Assembly: GCF_964355755.1 (NCBI RefSeq) | Contig: NC_092673.1 | Span: forward strand, 17,739,001-17,803,000 | DNA from: Antedon mediterranea | Lineage: Eukaryota > Echinodermata > Crinoidea > Comatulida > Antedonidae | Direction of reading: 5' to 3' | Length of the DNA stretch: 64,000 bases | Shown: piece by piece, positions 47,427 through 62,400 of the stretch | Numbering within the stretch: position 1 is the stretch's first letter | How the letters are laid out: each line of letters opens with the position of its first letter | Translations under genes and position numbers: made by a program | Notes under the pieces: model-generated | What the model saw: only the letters and a program-made list of their open reading frames with translations | Database searches by the model: none | What the model was told of the DNA's origin: nothing

Positions 47427-50400
47427 TGAGTGGAAAAAATAAATAAACAAAACGAAATTGAAGGAGTCAAAAAATACAAAATTGACTACCAAAGAAATGT
47501 CATTCTTAGGTCATTGAATATTAAGGGTAGCATAATCTTGAAGATCATTGTAACCACCGTTTTAGCCTAATTTGGTATATTTTTTCTTTTGTCCAGAGAA
47601 TTAATAAAAGAAATTAAAACAAATCTATTTAAATCAGTGCATATAGCTTATAATTCGTCATAGTGACGAACTAAATCTGGTTTTATTTGAGTTACTGAAA
47701 AAGATACTTTGAAATCTTATTTAATCAGTTGAAAAGGATCCATCTGCTATTACTGCTCATGGTGCAGATGTTCAGGAAGCGTACACTAAGGCATTGACTG
47801 AGGGATCCTTCAAAATCAATCTTGGAATGCTTAAAGTGATTGGACAAGAAGGAGTGGGTAAAACATCCCTCATAAATGCCTTACTTGGAAAGGAGTAAGT
47901 ACTATTAGTAGTTCAGTACAGGGAAATGAACATAAGAAGTATGTGAGTCAACTAAAGAATACAAACTAGCCATTTTCTTGAATTTTTGTAATGGAAGAGA
48001 GTTAATAACTTTTTTGGCACATATAATATTGATAGATATCCAAAAGTTCATAATTTCATCCTAAGGGGAAGTGCACTCCTCTAGCCCCCCCCCCCCCCTC
48101 CCCCACCCTCCCACTTGCTTAAGAGCCTGTTTCAATAAACCATTTATTTATTATTACCACTTTTTAAGTGTCACAATTTGAATACTGATATAAATGATAT
48201 TTACTTCAGATTTGAGAAAGCTCATAACATTACAAATGGCATAGCAGTAATAAGAACAGCAAGCACAACATGGAATGAGGCTACAGCTGATAGTGGTAAA
48301 CATAAATACAAATTAGCATTGTTATTATTATCCCTATCATTAAAAACACATAGAGTCTCACAGTGAAACACTATACTACATTTTGACAAAGACCATGGGG
48401 TTAGAGATGGAATTAATAGTGGTTACTGTAAGCAAAGATGAACAGAGAATACTGCTGATACTTTTAGGATAAGTGAAAACAATTAGCATTATCCCCAGAC
48501 AAGATCTCACAGTAAAACGGTATACTGCACACTGAAAGATAAATTGAAAATATTTTTGGATATTAATTTGCATATTAGCAATAGAGTAACCGGAATAATG
48601 TACATAGAGGCTAATTGTCAAACATCTAATTTTCACATTTCATTTCAATATTATAGATATTTATTAATATTTTACTATTAATAAAACCAATATGATTATA
48701 TTTTTCTAAAGGTAACCCTTCAAAACAGTATACAAAAATGGTCGCTGATAAACTGAGAGGAATGGTAAGTTCATTTAAATAGTGCCTAGATTCTAATACT
48801 GCTAAATTAATTAATTAGACTTTATATAAGTCTTAAACTAAACGGCATGGAATAATTATAAAAACAGTCAACAAAAAATGCTTAATATCATTTTTTTCTT
48901 GTGTCAGGTTGACAATGAATCTCCAGCAGCAGGTATGGAATTTCCTTTTAAATTTTGTTTTTTGTCAATAATACTTAAAGATAAGAATATCTAAGAATTT
49001 TTAGTTATTAATGTTGCACAACTTGTTTTTAACATTTGCACTTCTAAGTGACATAAATTAACGTTTTCATATTAGCTGAGTTTGAGTGAAGTTTAAATCC
49101 CTTGTTGGTAAAGTTCTCGTTTCAGTTTAGCCTTATAATTCCTGTAATATAATGTTCTGCTCTAATAGACAATTTTGTTTTGTAATAAAACTTTCAGTTT
49201 ACTATTATAATTTGTATTACTGTATTTTGTACAAGATACAAGATAACTTTATTGTCAAAATTGTTAACAATTTCGAGATATGTTTTGTACCTGAGTAGAA
49301 TAAATAATACGATGTGATAACTATAAATAAATACAAATGATACAAGTGACTATCTTGAAAAGTTTTTGTTAAATAAATTGCATGCTATGTACATTGAGGA
49401 AAATCTGAAACGGTGTGTGGATATTTTTTTCTGTGTCAGTCTAACCCTTCCTGATCTACTTATAATGATGTCTGAATGTAATGGGTGGGTCTTGCATAAT
49501 TGTGTCAAATTTCTGAAGTATGAATGCATTAAACATTTCATCTAAAGGTTTCACTTCTACACCGATAACTCTGTTGGCCTTATTTACTAATCTCTGAATT
49601 TGACTTTTACTGTTTACATTAATATGAGAAAACCAAACAATAATGCAATAAGAAATGATTGATTGAACAACATATGAATGAAACATATGAATGAGATGAG
49701 AACTAACATTAAACCGTTTCATTTTGTATATAAAGTACATTCTCTTATTAGCCTTGGTACGGAGTTCTTTAGTGTTGCTCTCCCAATTTAGTTTATTATC
49801 AATTATAATCCCAAGTAGACCTTTTGTAACTAGAATAATGCCAATTATTTACAAAAATTATAATTTATTTTGTTATTGACAATCCACAACCATTTAGAAT
49901 AATCTGATATTTTAAAAATGTATTTTCCCAATCTAAAGTAGCTAAAGAAACATACAATCTCCATTGTGGTTATTTGATCAATTAACCAATCTGTATAACA
50001 CTTTTCTAAATATACTATGACAATGATATTGACTTTAATGATGATTACTACTACAAAAATGACAACAACAGTGATGATAATGAATACAACAATGATAATG
50101 AGATCAATGAAAATGATTAGAATGATAACTGATGAACAATAATGATAATAATAATTATGATAATATTAATGATGCTATCCTACATAAGTGTTGAGTGTGA
50201 CAAAAAAAATATTTCACTGCAGGTACTGAAGCTATGCCATTTGATATAGAGGAACAGTTAGATAAAGATGTAATTCAGGCTATTGAGCAAAATAAGGGGG
50301 AAACATATGAAGACACGTTCAACATCTGGGATCATGGGGGACAACACATGTACCATGGTATACATCGTGTAAGTTATGATTGTATTTGCTTTGAATAAAG

Positions 50401-53400
50401 GTCCATAGACATATAGTATTCTTCTATTCTTCAATATAATAACAACATTGATTATTTACACAGTGCTTAAATAAAGGTTGTAAGTCCATAGACATATAGT
50501 ATTCTTCTATTCTTCAATATAATAACATTGATTATTTACACAGTGCTCAAATAAAGGTTGTAAGTCCATAGACATATAGTATTCTTCTATTCTTCAATAT
50601 GATAACAACATTGATTATTTATACAGTGCTCAAACAAAGGTTGTAAGTCCATAGACATATAGTATTCTTTTATTCTTCAATATAATAACAACATTGATTA
50701 TTTACACAGTGCTTAAATAAAGGTTGTAAGTCCATAGACATTTTATTCTTCTATTCTTCAATATAATAACAACATTGATTATTTACACAGTGCTCAAATA
50801 AAGGTTGTAAGTCCATAGACATTTTATTCTTCTATTCTTAAATATGATAACAACATTGATTATTTACACAGTGCTCAAATAAAGGTTGTAAGTTCATAGA
50901 CATATAGTATTCTTCTATTCTTCAATATGATAACAACATTGATTATTTACACAGTGCTCAAATAAAGGTTGTAAGTCCATAGACATATAGTATTCTTCTA
51001 TTCTTCAATATAATAACAATATTGATTATTTACACAGTGCTCAAATAAAGGTTGTAAGTCCTTAGACATTTTATTCTTCTATTCTTCAATATAATAACAA
51101 CATTGATTATTTACACAGTGCTTAAATAAAGGTTGTAAGTCCATAGACATTTTATTCTTCTATTCTTCAATATAATAACAACATTGATTATTTACACAGT
51201 GCTCAAATAAAGGTTGTAAGTCCTTAGACATTTTATTCTTCTATTCTTCAATATAATAACAACATTGATTATTTACACAGTGCTCAAATAAAGGTTGTAA
51301 GTCCATAGACATTTTATTCTTCTATTCTTCAATATGATAACAACATTGATTATTTACACAGTGCTTAAATAAAGGTTGTAAGTCCATAGACATTTTATTC
51401 TTCTATTCTTCAATATGATAACAACATTGATTATTTACACAGTGCTCAAATAAAGGTTGTAAGTCCTTAGACATTTTATTCTTCTATTCTTCAATATGAT
51501 AACAACATTGATTATTTACACAGTGCTTAAATAAAGGTTGTAAGTCCTTAGACATTTTATTCTTCTATTCTTCAATATGATAACAACATTGATTATTTAC
51601 ACAGTGCTTAAATAAAGGTTGTAAGTCCATAGACATTTTATTCTTCTATTCTTCAATATAATAACAACATTGATTATTTACACAGTGCTTAAATAAAGGT
51701 TGTAAGTCCATAGACATATAGTATTTTTCTATTCTTCAATATGATAACAACATTGATTATTTACACAGTGCTCAAATAAAGGTTGTAAGTCCATAGACAT
51801 TTTATTCTTCTATTCTTCAATATGATAACAACATTGATTATTTACACAGTGCTCAAATAAAGGTTGTAAGTCCATAGACATATAGTATTCTTCTATTCTT
51901 CAATATAATAACAATATTGATTATTTACACAGTGCTCAAATAAAGGTTGTAAGTCCATAGACATTTTATTCTTCTATTCTTCAATATAATAACAACATTG
52001 ATTATTTACACAGTGCTTAAATAAAGGTTGTAAGTCCATAGACATTTTATTCTTCTATTCTTCAATATGATAACAACATTGATTATTTACACAGTGCTTA
52101 AATAAAGGTTGTAAGTCCATAGACATATAGTATTCTTCTATTCTTCAATATAATAACAACATTGATTATTTACACAGTGCTCAAATAAAGGTTGTAAGTC
52201 CTTAGACATTTTATTCTTCTATTCTTCAATATGATAACAACATTGATTATTTACACAGTGCTCAAATAAAGGTTGTAAGTCCATAGACATATAGTATTCT
52301 TTTATTCTTCAATATAATAACAACATTGATTATTTACACAGTGCTTAAATAAAGGTTGTAAGTCCATAGACATTTTATTCTTCTATTCTTCAATATAATA
52401 ACAACATTGATTATTTACACAGTGCTCAAATAAAGGTTGTAAGTCCATAGACATTTTATTCTTCTATTCTTAAATATGATAACAACATTGATTATTTACA
52501 CAGTGCTCAAATAAAGGTTGTAAGTTCATAGACATATAGTATTCTTCTATTCTTCAATATGATAACAACATTGATTATTTACACAGTGCTCAAATAAAGG
52601 TTGTAAGTCCATAGACATATAGTATTCTTATATTCTTCAATATAATAACAACATTGATTATTTACACAGTGCTCAAATAAAGGTTGTAAGTCCATAGACA
52701 TTTTATTCTTATATTCTTCAATATGATAACAACATTGATTATTTACACAGTGCTCAAATAAAGGTTGTAAGTCCATAGACATTTTATTCTTCTATTCTTC
52801 AATATGATAACAACATTGATTATTTACACAGTGCTTAAATAAAGGTTGTAAGTCCATAGACATTTTATTCTTCTATTCTTCAATATGATAACAACATTGA
52901 TTATTTACACAGTGCTTAAATAAAGGTTGTAAGTCCATAGACATTTTATTCTTCTATTCTTCAATATGATAACAACATTGATTATTTACACAGTGCTTAA
53001 ATAAAGGTTGTAAGTCCTTAGACATTTTATTCTTCTATTCTTCAATATGATAACAACATTGATTATTTACACAGTGCTTAAATAAAGGTTGTAAGTCCTT
53101 AGACATTTTATTCTTCTATTCTTCAATATAATAACAACATTGATTATTTACACAGTGCTCAAATAAAGGTTGTAAGTCCTTAGACATTTTATTCTTCTAT
53201 TCTTCAATATGATAACAACATTGATTATTTACACAGTGCTCAAATAAAGGTTGTAAGTCCATAGACATTTTATTCTTCTATTCTTCAATATGATAACAAC
53301 ATTGATTATTTACACAGTGCTTAAATAAAGGTTGTAAGTCCATAGACATTTTATTCTTCTATTCTTCAATATGATAACAACATTGATTATTTACACAGTG

Positions 53401-56400
53401 CTCAAATAAAGGTTGTAAGTCCTTAGACATTTTATTCTTCTATTCTTCAATATGATAACAACATTGATTATTTACACAGTGCTTAAATAAAGGTTGTAAG
53501 TCCATAGACATTTTATTCTTCTATTCTTCAATATAATAACAACATTGATTATTTACACAGTGCTTAAATAAAGGTTGTAAGTCCATAGACATATAGTATT
53601 CTTCTATTCTTCAATATGATAACAACATTGATTATTTACACAGTGCTCAAATAAAGGTTGTAAGTCCATAGACATTTTATTCTTCTATTCTTCAATATGA
53701 TAACAACATTGATTATTTACACAGTGCTCAAATAAAGGTTGTAAGTCCATAGACATATAGTATTCTTCTATTCTTCAATATGATAACAACATTGATTATT
53801 TACACAGTGCTTAAATAAAGGTTGTAAGTCCATAGACATTTTATTCTTCTATTCTTCAATATAATAACAACATTGATTATTTACACAGTGCTCAAATAAA
53901 GGTTGTAAGTCCATAGACATATAGTATTCTTCTATTCTTCAATATAATAACAACATTGATTATTTACACAGTGCTCAAATAAAGGTTGTAAGTCCATAGA
54001 CATTTTATTCTTCTATTCTTCAATATGATAACAACATTGATTATTTACACAGTGCTCAAATAAAGGTTGTAAGTCCATAGACATTTTATTCTTCTATTCT
54101 TCAATATAATAACAAACATTGATTATTTACACAGTGCTTTAAAAAAGGTTGTAAGTCCATAGACATTTTATTCTTCTATTCTTCAATATAATAACAACAT
54201 TGATTATTTACACAGTGCTTAAATACTTTTTTTACAATTTTGTTTTAAATATTTATTTACTACACTATTAATTTTTAATAGAGAACAATTGCACTTGATA
54301 AAAAGATCTCAGTGTTTGAGTATTGATGTTTCAGAAGTTTTTATCTTCCTTTACTGTAGGAAATAATAGTTGTGCATATTTCTTTTTTCCTAGATGTTCA
54401 TGACATCGGAAGCCCTTTACATCGTAGTGTTTGATCTCAGTACCCCTCTTAATGATCCTGCCATTACCATTGATTCAAATGGAGTAAGTATTTAAAGACA
54501 ATGTTAAGGTAAAGGTATTTGTGATTAAAGATACCTACCAGAAGAGTGAGACGATTAAGAAAAAAATATGACTATTTTATTTTATTTTAATCAAATAAAG
54601 ATATAATGTGTAGTGTTTTTTTTCTTTCAGCATAAACGTAAACATCATTGGACCAATCTCCAGTTCATATTATCTTACATCCAGACAGTTTATTCTCATA
54701 GTCGTATTGTGAGAAAAAACATAGAAAAGGGAGTTCACGAACCAACTATTCTTATTGTAGGTACACATAAGGGGAAACTTGGCAGGACTGAAGAACAACA
54801 AAATGATGAGGTTATATACTTTCATTATTAAACTAGTAACCAGTATACATTTCTGTTCTAAAAGCTAATTTAAAGAAAGTATGACTACTAGAGAGCTGTA
54901 TTGAATACATTTATATCAAAAGTTCTTGAATGTATTCAATACAGTATCCTAATGGAGGTCTTTATAAAGTTTTGAGGTGTACTTTTATCTTTTTTTACAA
55001 CCAGGCCAAGATGTCATTCAAAAAGATCCATGATGTGATTAAAAGTCAACCATATGGAAAGCATGTATATCACCGATATTTTGCCATTGAAAACAGCCAA
55101 GAAACTACAGATAAGAGCTTTAGTGATCTCAAACAAGTTATTGATGAGCTTATGAAAGCTTTAGAAAAGGAAATTCCTTTGAAGTGGATGCGTTTCCGAT
55201 GTGAACTAGATTATCTAAGAAGAGAAAAACACTTTTCTTTGTGTCGTTTAGGAGAGGTAAGTTTTATTAGCATCATTTTTTGTTTCTGTTTTTACAGAAA
55301 AAAGAAACATTTAACAAAAAAATTTATTAATATTACATTTTACACAGACAATCCAATATACAGTTATTATTTATTTATTATATTTATTACTAAAAGACGT
55401 CAGTGAAGGAGAGGGCTAACCAGTTCAAATGCACTTCTACAACAACCAAAACCATATTTGCATTGGATAATGAAAAAAGAGTCAAGAAAACATTAATTAT
55501 TTACAAAATTCAAATGTATCTAGGCCTAGAAACATTCAAAATAAGACAAAAAATAGTAAATTAAAAATTTATTTAATTTATTTATTCTTGGTTCTAGAAA
55601 TATCAGTAAATAGTTAAATATTTTGGCGCATATGGCGTTTCATATGTTTTAATACAAAAATAAAAATGCCAACTGGTGGACTATAATGCCTTGTCTACAC
55701 TATCAAACTTTATGATGTGTCCAAATATGGTAGTGGTATGCCCATAGATGGTAGTGATATGACATCATCATGTCCATACTGTATATGGGCACATAACTTT
55801 GTTTTGGCACATAAAGTTTGATAGTGTAGACAGAGCTTAACATATAAAAGAAAATAACTACAGCCTTGGGGCAAGTCAGAATTTTGTTATTAGCTAAAAT
55901 TATGTAGATTGACAATTGACACATACACAAATAGAAACCCATGTGCAAACATCAACAGACAGTAATATTAACCTATTTTTATTATATTATTATGAAACTT
56001 ATTTATATAACACCAATTGTTTTATATTGTTTGATGGAGGTTTGTATGGTGAAATTAAATGTTGATATCAAGTTTTGCGGTACACCACCTATATATAGTT
56101 CTGTATTTGATTAATATACTTTGGTCGTCCTCAGGAGTGAGAATGCTTTGTGATAATTGTTTTGTTGTTATTGATTTTCCACATACAGATACAGAACAAC
56201 ATAAAATTCATGATGAAAAAAGAGTTGTGTGGCTGCAAATATGAACTTTAAGGCTTTCCCATGAACAAAACAATAAATGCACTTCAATTGAATAAGAATG
56301 AAATTTAAAATCTAAACAAACTTTTATTTATTTTATATTCAAAATTGTCAAAAAGTCAGTCTCTCCATGGTGATGTACTTTTGCTTCTGTATTTTTACCT

Positions 56401-59400
56401 CCGCCAAGGAGGTTATGTTTTCACCCCTGTATGTGTGTGTGTGTGTGTTTGTGTGTGTGTCTGTGAACAGCCTGGAGGCCACAGTTTTTATCCGATTCTA
56501 ACCAAATTTGGACACAATGATCTATGCCCAAAAAGCTCGGACGAGTTCGAATTTGAGGGGGAAAGGTCATAGGTCAAGGTCACAACTAACAAAAAACTAT
56601 TTTACTGCCTAGAGACCACAGTTTTGATCCGATTCTCACCAAACTTAGCCACAATGATCAATGACACATCATATAATTGTGGTTAAATTTTGAAGGGTCA
56701 GGGTCAAAGATCAAGGTCCACAAAAAAAAAAAAAAATCAAAAAATAATTAAAAAAAAAAATCCTCAGTGAGACTTGAACCAGCGATCTCAACTGTGAGAG
56801 GCTGGATACATAACCATTACACCACACTGTCATCCACAACTTTGTAGTGTGCAGTTAACATATTTACACTTAGAACTAATAAAAAAAATGTAAAAAAAAA
56901 AATATTCAGGGGCCATTTTATGTAGGGGAATTTTACAGTAGGCGGAGGTTTGTACTCTCGGAGTACCCTCTAGTTGTATAATATTTTACAATGCGCTTTG
57001 GGATTCCATATGCTGCAAATATTTCAAACATTCTTTTTTGATTAATAGAGTCAAATGCACGCTTAAAGTCTTCAAAAAACATGTGTCCTATGTATTGTAA
57101 AATGTGTAAAATTCACTTTATATCTGTTGAATTATAGGCCTATCTGTAAAATATAGAAATTAGGAGAAATTTAGGGGAAATTTTGCGGACACTCTCGTGT
57201 TATGGAGTACTGTTGTTGTTGCGAACTCCTTGACTGATTGTGTCGAATAAATAAATGAAAAATGAAATGGAAAATAATAAGAGTATATTTACATAAATTT
57301 TACAAAATATTCTGATTTTGAAATATTTTATTATTTCTTTAGCTGAAAATGCTGGCAAGCAACTATGGTATTGTTGACGAATTGGAAGTATCAGTCCTGC
57401 TTCACTTCCTGTATGATCTTGGTGAAATTGTTTACATGCCTGACAACAAATTATTAAGAGATAAAGCAGTGTTAGATCCGATGCAGCTGGTTGAAATTGT
57501 TACTGCATTTGTAACAGTCATTCGACCAGAATATCCAGTAAGTAGGTTCATAAAAATCTTAATTCAGTGATCCTTGGGGAAATAATAGAGGTACATGTGA
57601 ATTTCTATATCATTCATGTATCAAATGCAATATCTGACAGTTACCTTATAGTTTAACATTGAGTGATTGTATAAGGGTTTAAACATGTAATTGCATCTAT
57701 AATTCTGCTGTTTGATAACTTAATAAACACAAAATCATATGTATGGCTAATTGGCGGTATTTTTTTTAGCTGCCCATGTTTAGCAAAGCTTTTGATAAAC
57801 TTGGCGAGGGCATACTGGAGGAAGACTTGTTGCGTGAATTATGGAAAAAGCGTAAAGTTGACGAAGGAAAGAATTTTGAGTTCCTTGTAGCACTGATGAT
57901 TCAATTAGGTTTCATTTGTGAGAGAAAGACAACCAGCAGCCAAGATGTGGCAAGTACATCTACAGTAGGTTTTATTCAGTTATCTTTTATTAAGATTATG
58001 TAAAAAATATATTTTGGTGTGATACATAATTGGTGAAATTTTACATAAATTTTCAAAATATTTGTAGGGTTATGACATTTTGGTTAAACATCCTGCTGAA
58101 AGATGTTTTTAACATGTACAGGAAATGATCTTTACTTATTAAAAGAAATCTAAATGGCATTTTACAAATCAACAATTTCAGGAATCTGTTGGAAAGCGAT
58201 CATTCTTTGTGCCACTACGCCTTGCTTTCAAGACATCAAGTGAAGTGAAACCAGCGCCTGATGATTCACAATCTATCAGTATCTATTACGACTTTAAGGG
58301 ATATCTGCCAGATGTATTGTTTCCATACATGATTATTGATTTCCTCAACAAATTTCAAAAGAAAGGAGTTGACCCAATACTGTTGTATAATCATGCTGTA
58401 CTCTACTTAGACCAAGATCATCATGTGACTTTATCTCTTGTCAAACTTGTGACTAAGAAGAATGAGCAAAAGTTCTTGTTAAAGGTATGACAGATTCTAT
58501 TGCTATTTGAATGTTTAATATTTTTGATTGATTTAATTTTTAGTCAAAAGCAAAACCATTCTGTTAACAGCCCTGCAATTATCATAAATCAATAAATAGA
58601 TCTTATTACTAGTTTTATATTCATTGTTGAGAATTTATTTTCAATATTATAAATTTAGGATATAGAAATGTCACAACTAAGTTTTCCTTTCAGATGACTA
58701 TTAAAAGAACAGCAAGTTTTGGTAATGAGAAATATGACCCTTCCTCTGAAGCTTGTAAAAAGGTTTGTAACAACCATTTGTTGATTACTATATGAATAAT
58801 TGTTTGACATTACAAGATATTAACAATAATTAATTATATCAAATAAAAACAAAGAGTTTGCTTTCTGCTATTTGTTTAACAAAATGATGCCAGTAATCTA
58901 TATTATAAGTGAGAGAGTTTGTCTGTCTGTCTGTCTGTCTGTTTGTTTGTTCGTTATACAAATTTTTGTTACTGCACGTAATCTTACATATGGGGTATCA
59001 AAATGACCGCAATTGTACCGGGAATGTTCAACATCATCCGCTGCCTAGGATCCAAGTTAGGGACCAAAATGTGGTCAAAACCCCCCACTTTCGATGTTTG
59101 TTCGTTATACAAATGTCTGTTTCTGCACGTAACCATACGTATGGGGTATCAAATGATAGCAATTGTACCCGGAAGGTTTTAAACTACATTTACAAAAATT
59201 CCACCGACTTCTGGGGTTTTTGTGGGAGGGGTGGGGGGTGGAGGTTTGTTGTGGTGGTTTGTGATGTCATATTTGCTAGGGCTCGGGGTTGTAGGCTATC
59301 GAATTGTAAATTATACTATAAAGGTTTTACAGTATTTCAATTATCCTCAGGAAAGTGTTTGGGGAAATATAGATATAGATAATATACATATTTCAATCAT

Positions 59401-62400
59401 TAACCAATATGACACCTATTCAATTACACATTTAGCAAAGTACTTTAACCATATCCAGCTATGTATCGGTCTTTTGGATTGTCTCATTACAGACAGCCAT
59501 TCCTGTGTGAACATACACACGTTGTTTACTGTTACTGTGTAAAACTACACACCATGCCTCCAAGGAAAAAACGTCCATTGTGGGAGAGTGGGGTTTGGGA
59601 GTTGGGGTTCAGGGGATAGTGGGGATTTTGCTTAGACCAGAATTGTGTTTGGAAATGTTAAAGTATTTAATTATCCCTGGGAAAGCGGCTGGGAGTTTGG
59701 GGTGGGGATGTAGGCCTATCACCATGACCGAAACTGTATTTGGAATGTTTTAAACTACATTTGAAAACTGCCACTGAGGGATTATGGGTTGGGAGTGATA
59801 ATAACATAATTTGTACTGGAACAGTCTTCAACACATCACCCAGTGTATCTGGGGTGTGTTTGTAGGGGGAGGAGGAAGAGTGAAAATACTGGCGTAATGA
59901 AGTAGCCTATATGCTTGGAATTGTACTAGGAAAAGTTACTATATTTGAACTGTCTAGGGGAGGAGTTAAGGTGTGTTGATTGTGGCTGGTGGTGAGAGGA
60001 GAAAGAAGGCTGGAGGACCGCAGTATCTAAATTAGATACATGACCGAAACTGGGAATGTTTAAAACTACATTTGAAAACTGCCACTGAGGGATTATGGGT
60101 TGGAAGTGATGGCTATCATAATTTGTACTGGTGAGAGGAGAAAGAAGGCCGGGGGACCGCAGTATCAACATTATATATTTTAATTATCAGCCAATATGAC
60201 ACCTACTCATTTACACAGTTTACAACGTACTTAAGCCATAGGCCTATCATAGCTATGTATGCCCTCTCAATTTGAAGCTAAAGTTTAATTGAATTTGTCC
60301 TTCACTGTAAAGGGTGTGGGGTGTTATTAAGGGGTGGAGGTTGGTGCGTATACGGAGATACTGGCGTCGGGTGTTATGTACTGAGAAGGCTTTAAACTCA
60401 TTTTGAAACCCGCCCTGGGGCGGGTATAATTGCTAGTAAGTATTAAAATTGTATTTTTGTTGTCAAAAGTCAATGAAAACTTTTTGGGGGCCGCATACAG
60501 GAAGTACTTTAAAAACAGAAGATCTTTAATGTGTACTACTGATTCAAAAGCATATATTTGATATACAATATTATTCTTATTGTGTGTCCTAAATTGTCAA
60601 TTTGCAGTGTGCTGTACATTATGTTGTTAGAAATCAACATTCAATTTTATATTTTTAGGCATTGTCAACGGTTGAGATGTCATTTGAACTTCCTAAAGAT
60701 GGTGGTAGAAGAGGGATTCAGTTTGAGAGATGCATACTTTGTGACAAGTGTAGTGATACATTAGGAAAGAAGCATATTCAAATTCTTGAGGATCTCCAGC
60801 ATGAGAAGTTGCCATGTAATAAAGATGGCAAGCTTGTTGAGATGGATGTGGCACGTTACAAGAGACTATTTGGAAGTAAGAATAATAATACAGTAGTAAT
60901 ATAACAAATGTACAGCATACTGTATCCTTTAATACATAATATTAGTTAATAAATCCCTTTAAAGGCATTGAATTAATATTGTTTTGCAGTATGTTGTCTT
61001 ATACACATCATTTTTAATTTGTGGTAGAGTAGTTGCTGGGGCGGATCCAGAGGGGGGGGGGGGGGCCCACGGGGTCCGGACCCCCCCCCCCTAAATTTTA
61101 AGGGTGCCCTTTTTTTAGAGGTTCAATATTTTATTCGTGTGACATATTTGTGTGTATATTAGTATGCACAGAGTAGGCTACACTAACCCCAAAAATTGTG
61201 ACGCGTGATGATCTCTACTTAAACTTCTAAAAATAGATCGTTTCACATACTACAGAGGGCGCATGTAAACTTTTTACGATTCAACTCCGCGTACGTTACC
61301 ATGCGCGCTATGTCATTGACGCGATTATTTGTCCATTGGTAAACACATTTTTGTATTATTATTCTGAAAATAATTGAACAGTAAACATAATTCTTTTGAG
61401 TATTTGTTTATTTACATATCATACATTCCATCAGATCAACTATTTTTAATTTCCATAATACATCCAACCAAACATGTAAAAAATGTAGTTAAAATATCGT
61501 ACTATCTAGCGTGTACGACCATACGCGGTAGATTGTTTACTCAAAAATCATCGAACGGTCCTTTACACTATTCAACCTTGTTTTTGTAGTTGAGCCTCTC
61601 ATGACCTGGGATTTGTTTGTCTTCCTACGCCAAGATAATATAGTTCTACAATCCATGTGCTTTTTTCTCTGAGAAATATTATAGGCCTAAGTGCCAAAAA
61701 AATGTTTTTTTCTCGATATGAAGCCTTTATTATTCAAATCTTTAGAAAAATCACACATACCATAAAGAAGGTTCATTTATTTCATTTTTGAAACAATATT
61801 TGTGAAAATTACGTGAGGCTCAACTACAAAACCACCATTTTGTGATATGATGTCATCGTAAGCCAATCAAAGCTGAGCTTTCCCGCGATCGGCAGAGCTC
61901 ACGGTTGAATGATTTTGGATTCTGGCTATTTGATTGGTGGACGCGAATCACCCACAGCGGAATGTTTTCTCTCGCGTGTACCAAGAAGTCGTGATCTCTC
62001 TGTACTGAACGGTACTACACAAATTTAGAGCAATGAATTTGTACGAATTCCGTTAAATAAACAACTCTATATATTTTATAAACATTTTTATTGATATTTC
62101 CAATGTTAATATATAAAAGAAATTACTATAAAAACGTAATTATATGTAATTATTTCAGCGAAAAATGGCGCAATTTGTTTACAACGTTCGTGGCTATAAA
62201 GCGTGGTTCCCACTAGCGACGCAACACACGGACGTAACGCAACGTAAGTGAATTGACCAATCACAAGCGATGGCTTATTCGCTTGTGATTGCTAACTGTA
62301 TATAACTTTGCTTGTCATTGGTTAAAACGCTTGCGTTGCGTTTACGTCCTTGCGTTACGTTCTAGTGGGAACCAAGCTTTAATGATCATTTTCGGCAATG

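Noticed and set aside
52579-52782. Minus-strand open frame with internal repeats
   Set aside because: A product of the 81/83-bp minisatellite.
59222-59542. Open frames of 106 and 157 codons
   Set aside because: They lie inside a non-autonomous Helitron with repeats and low complexity, with no domain or splice support.
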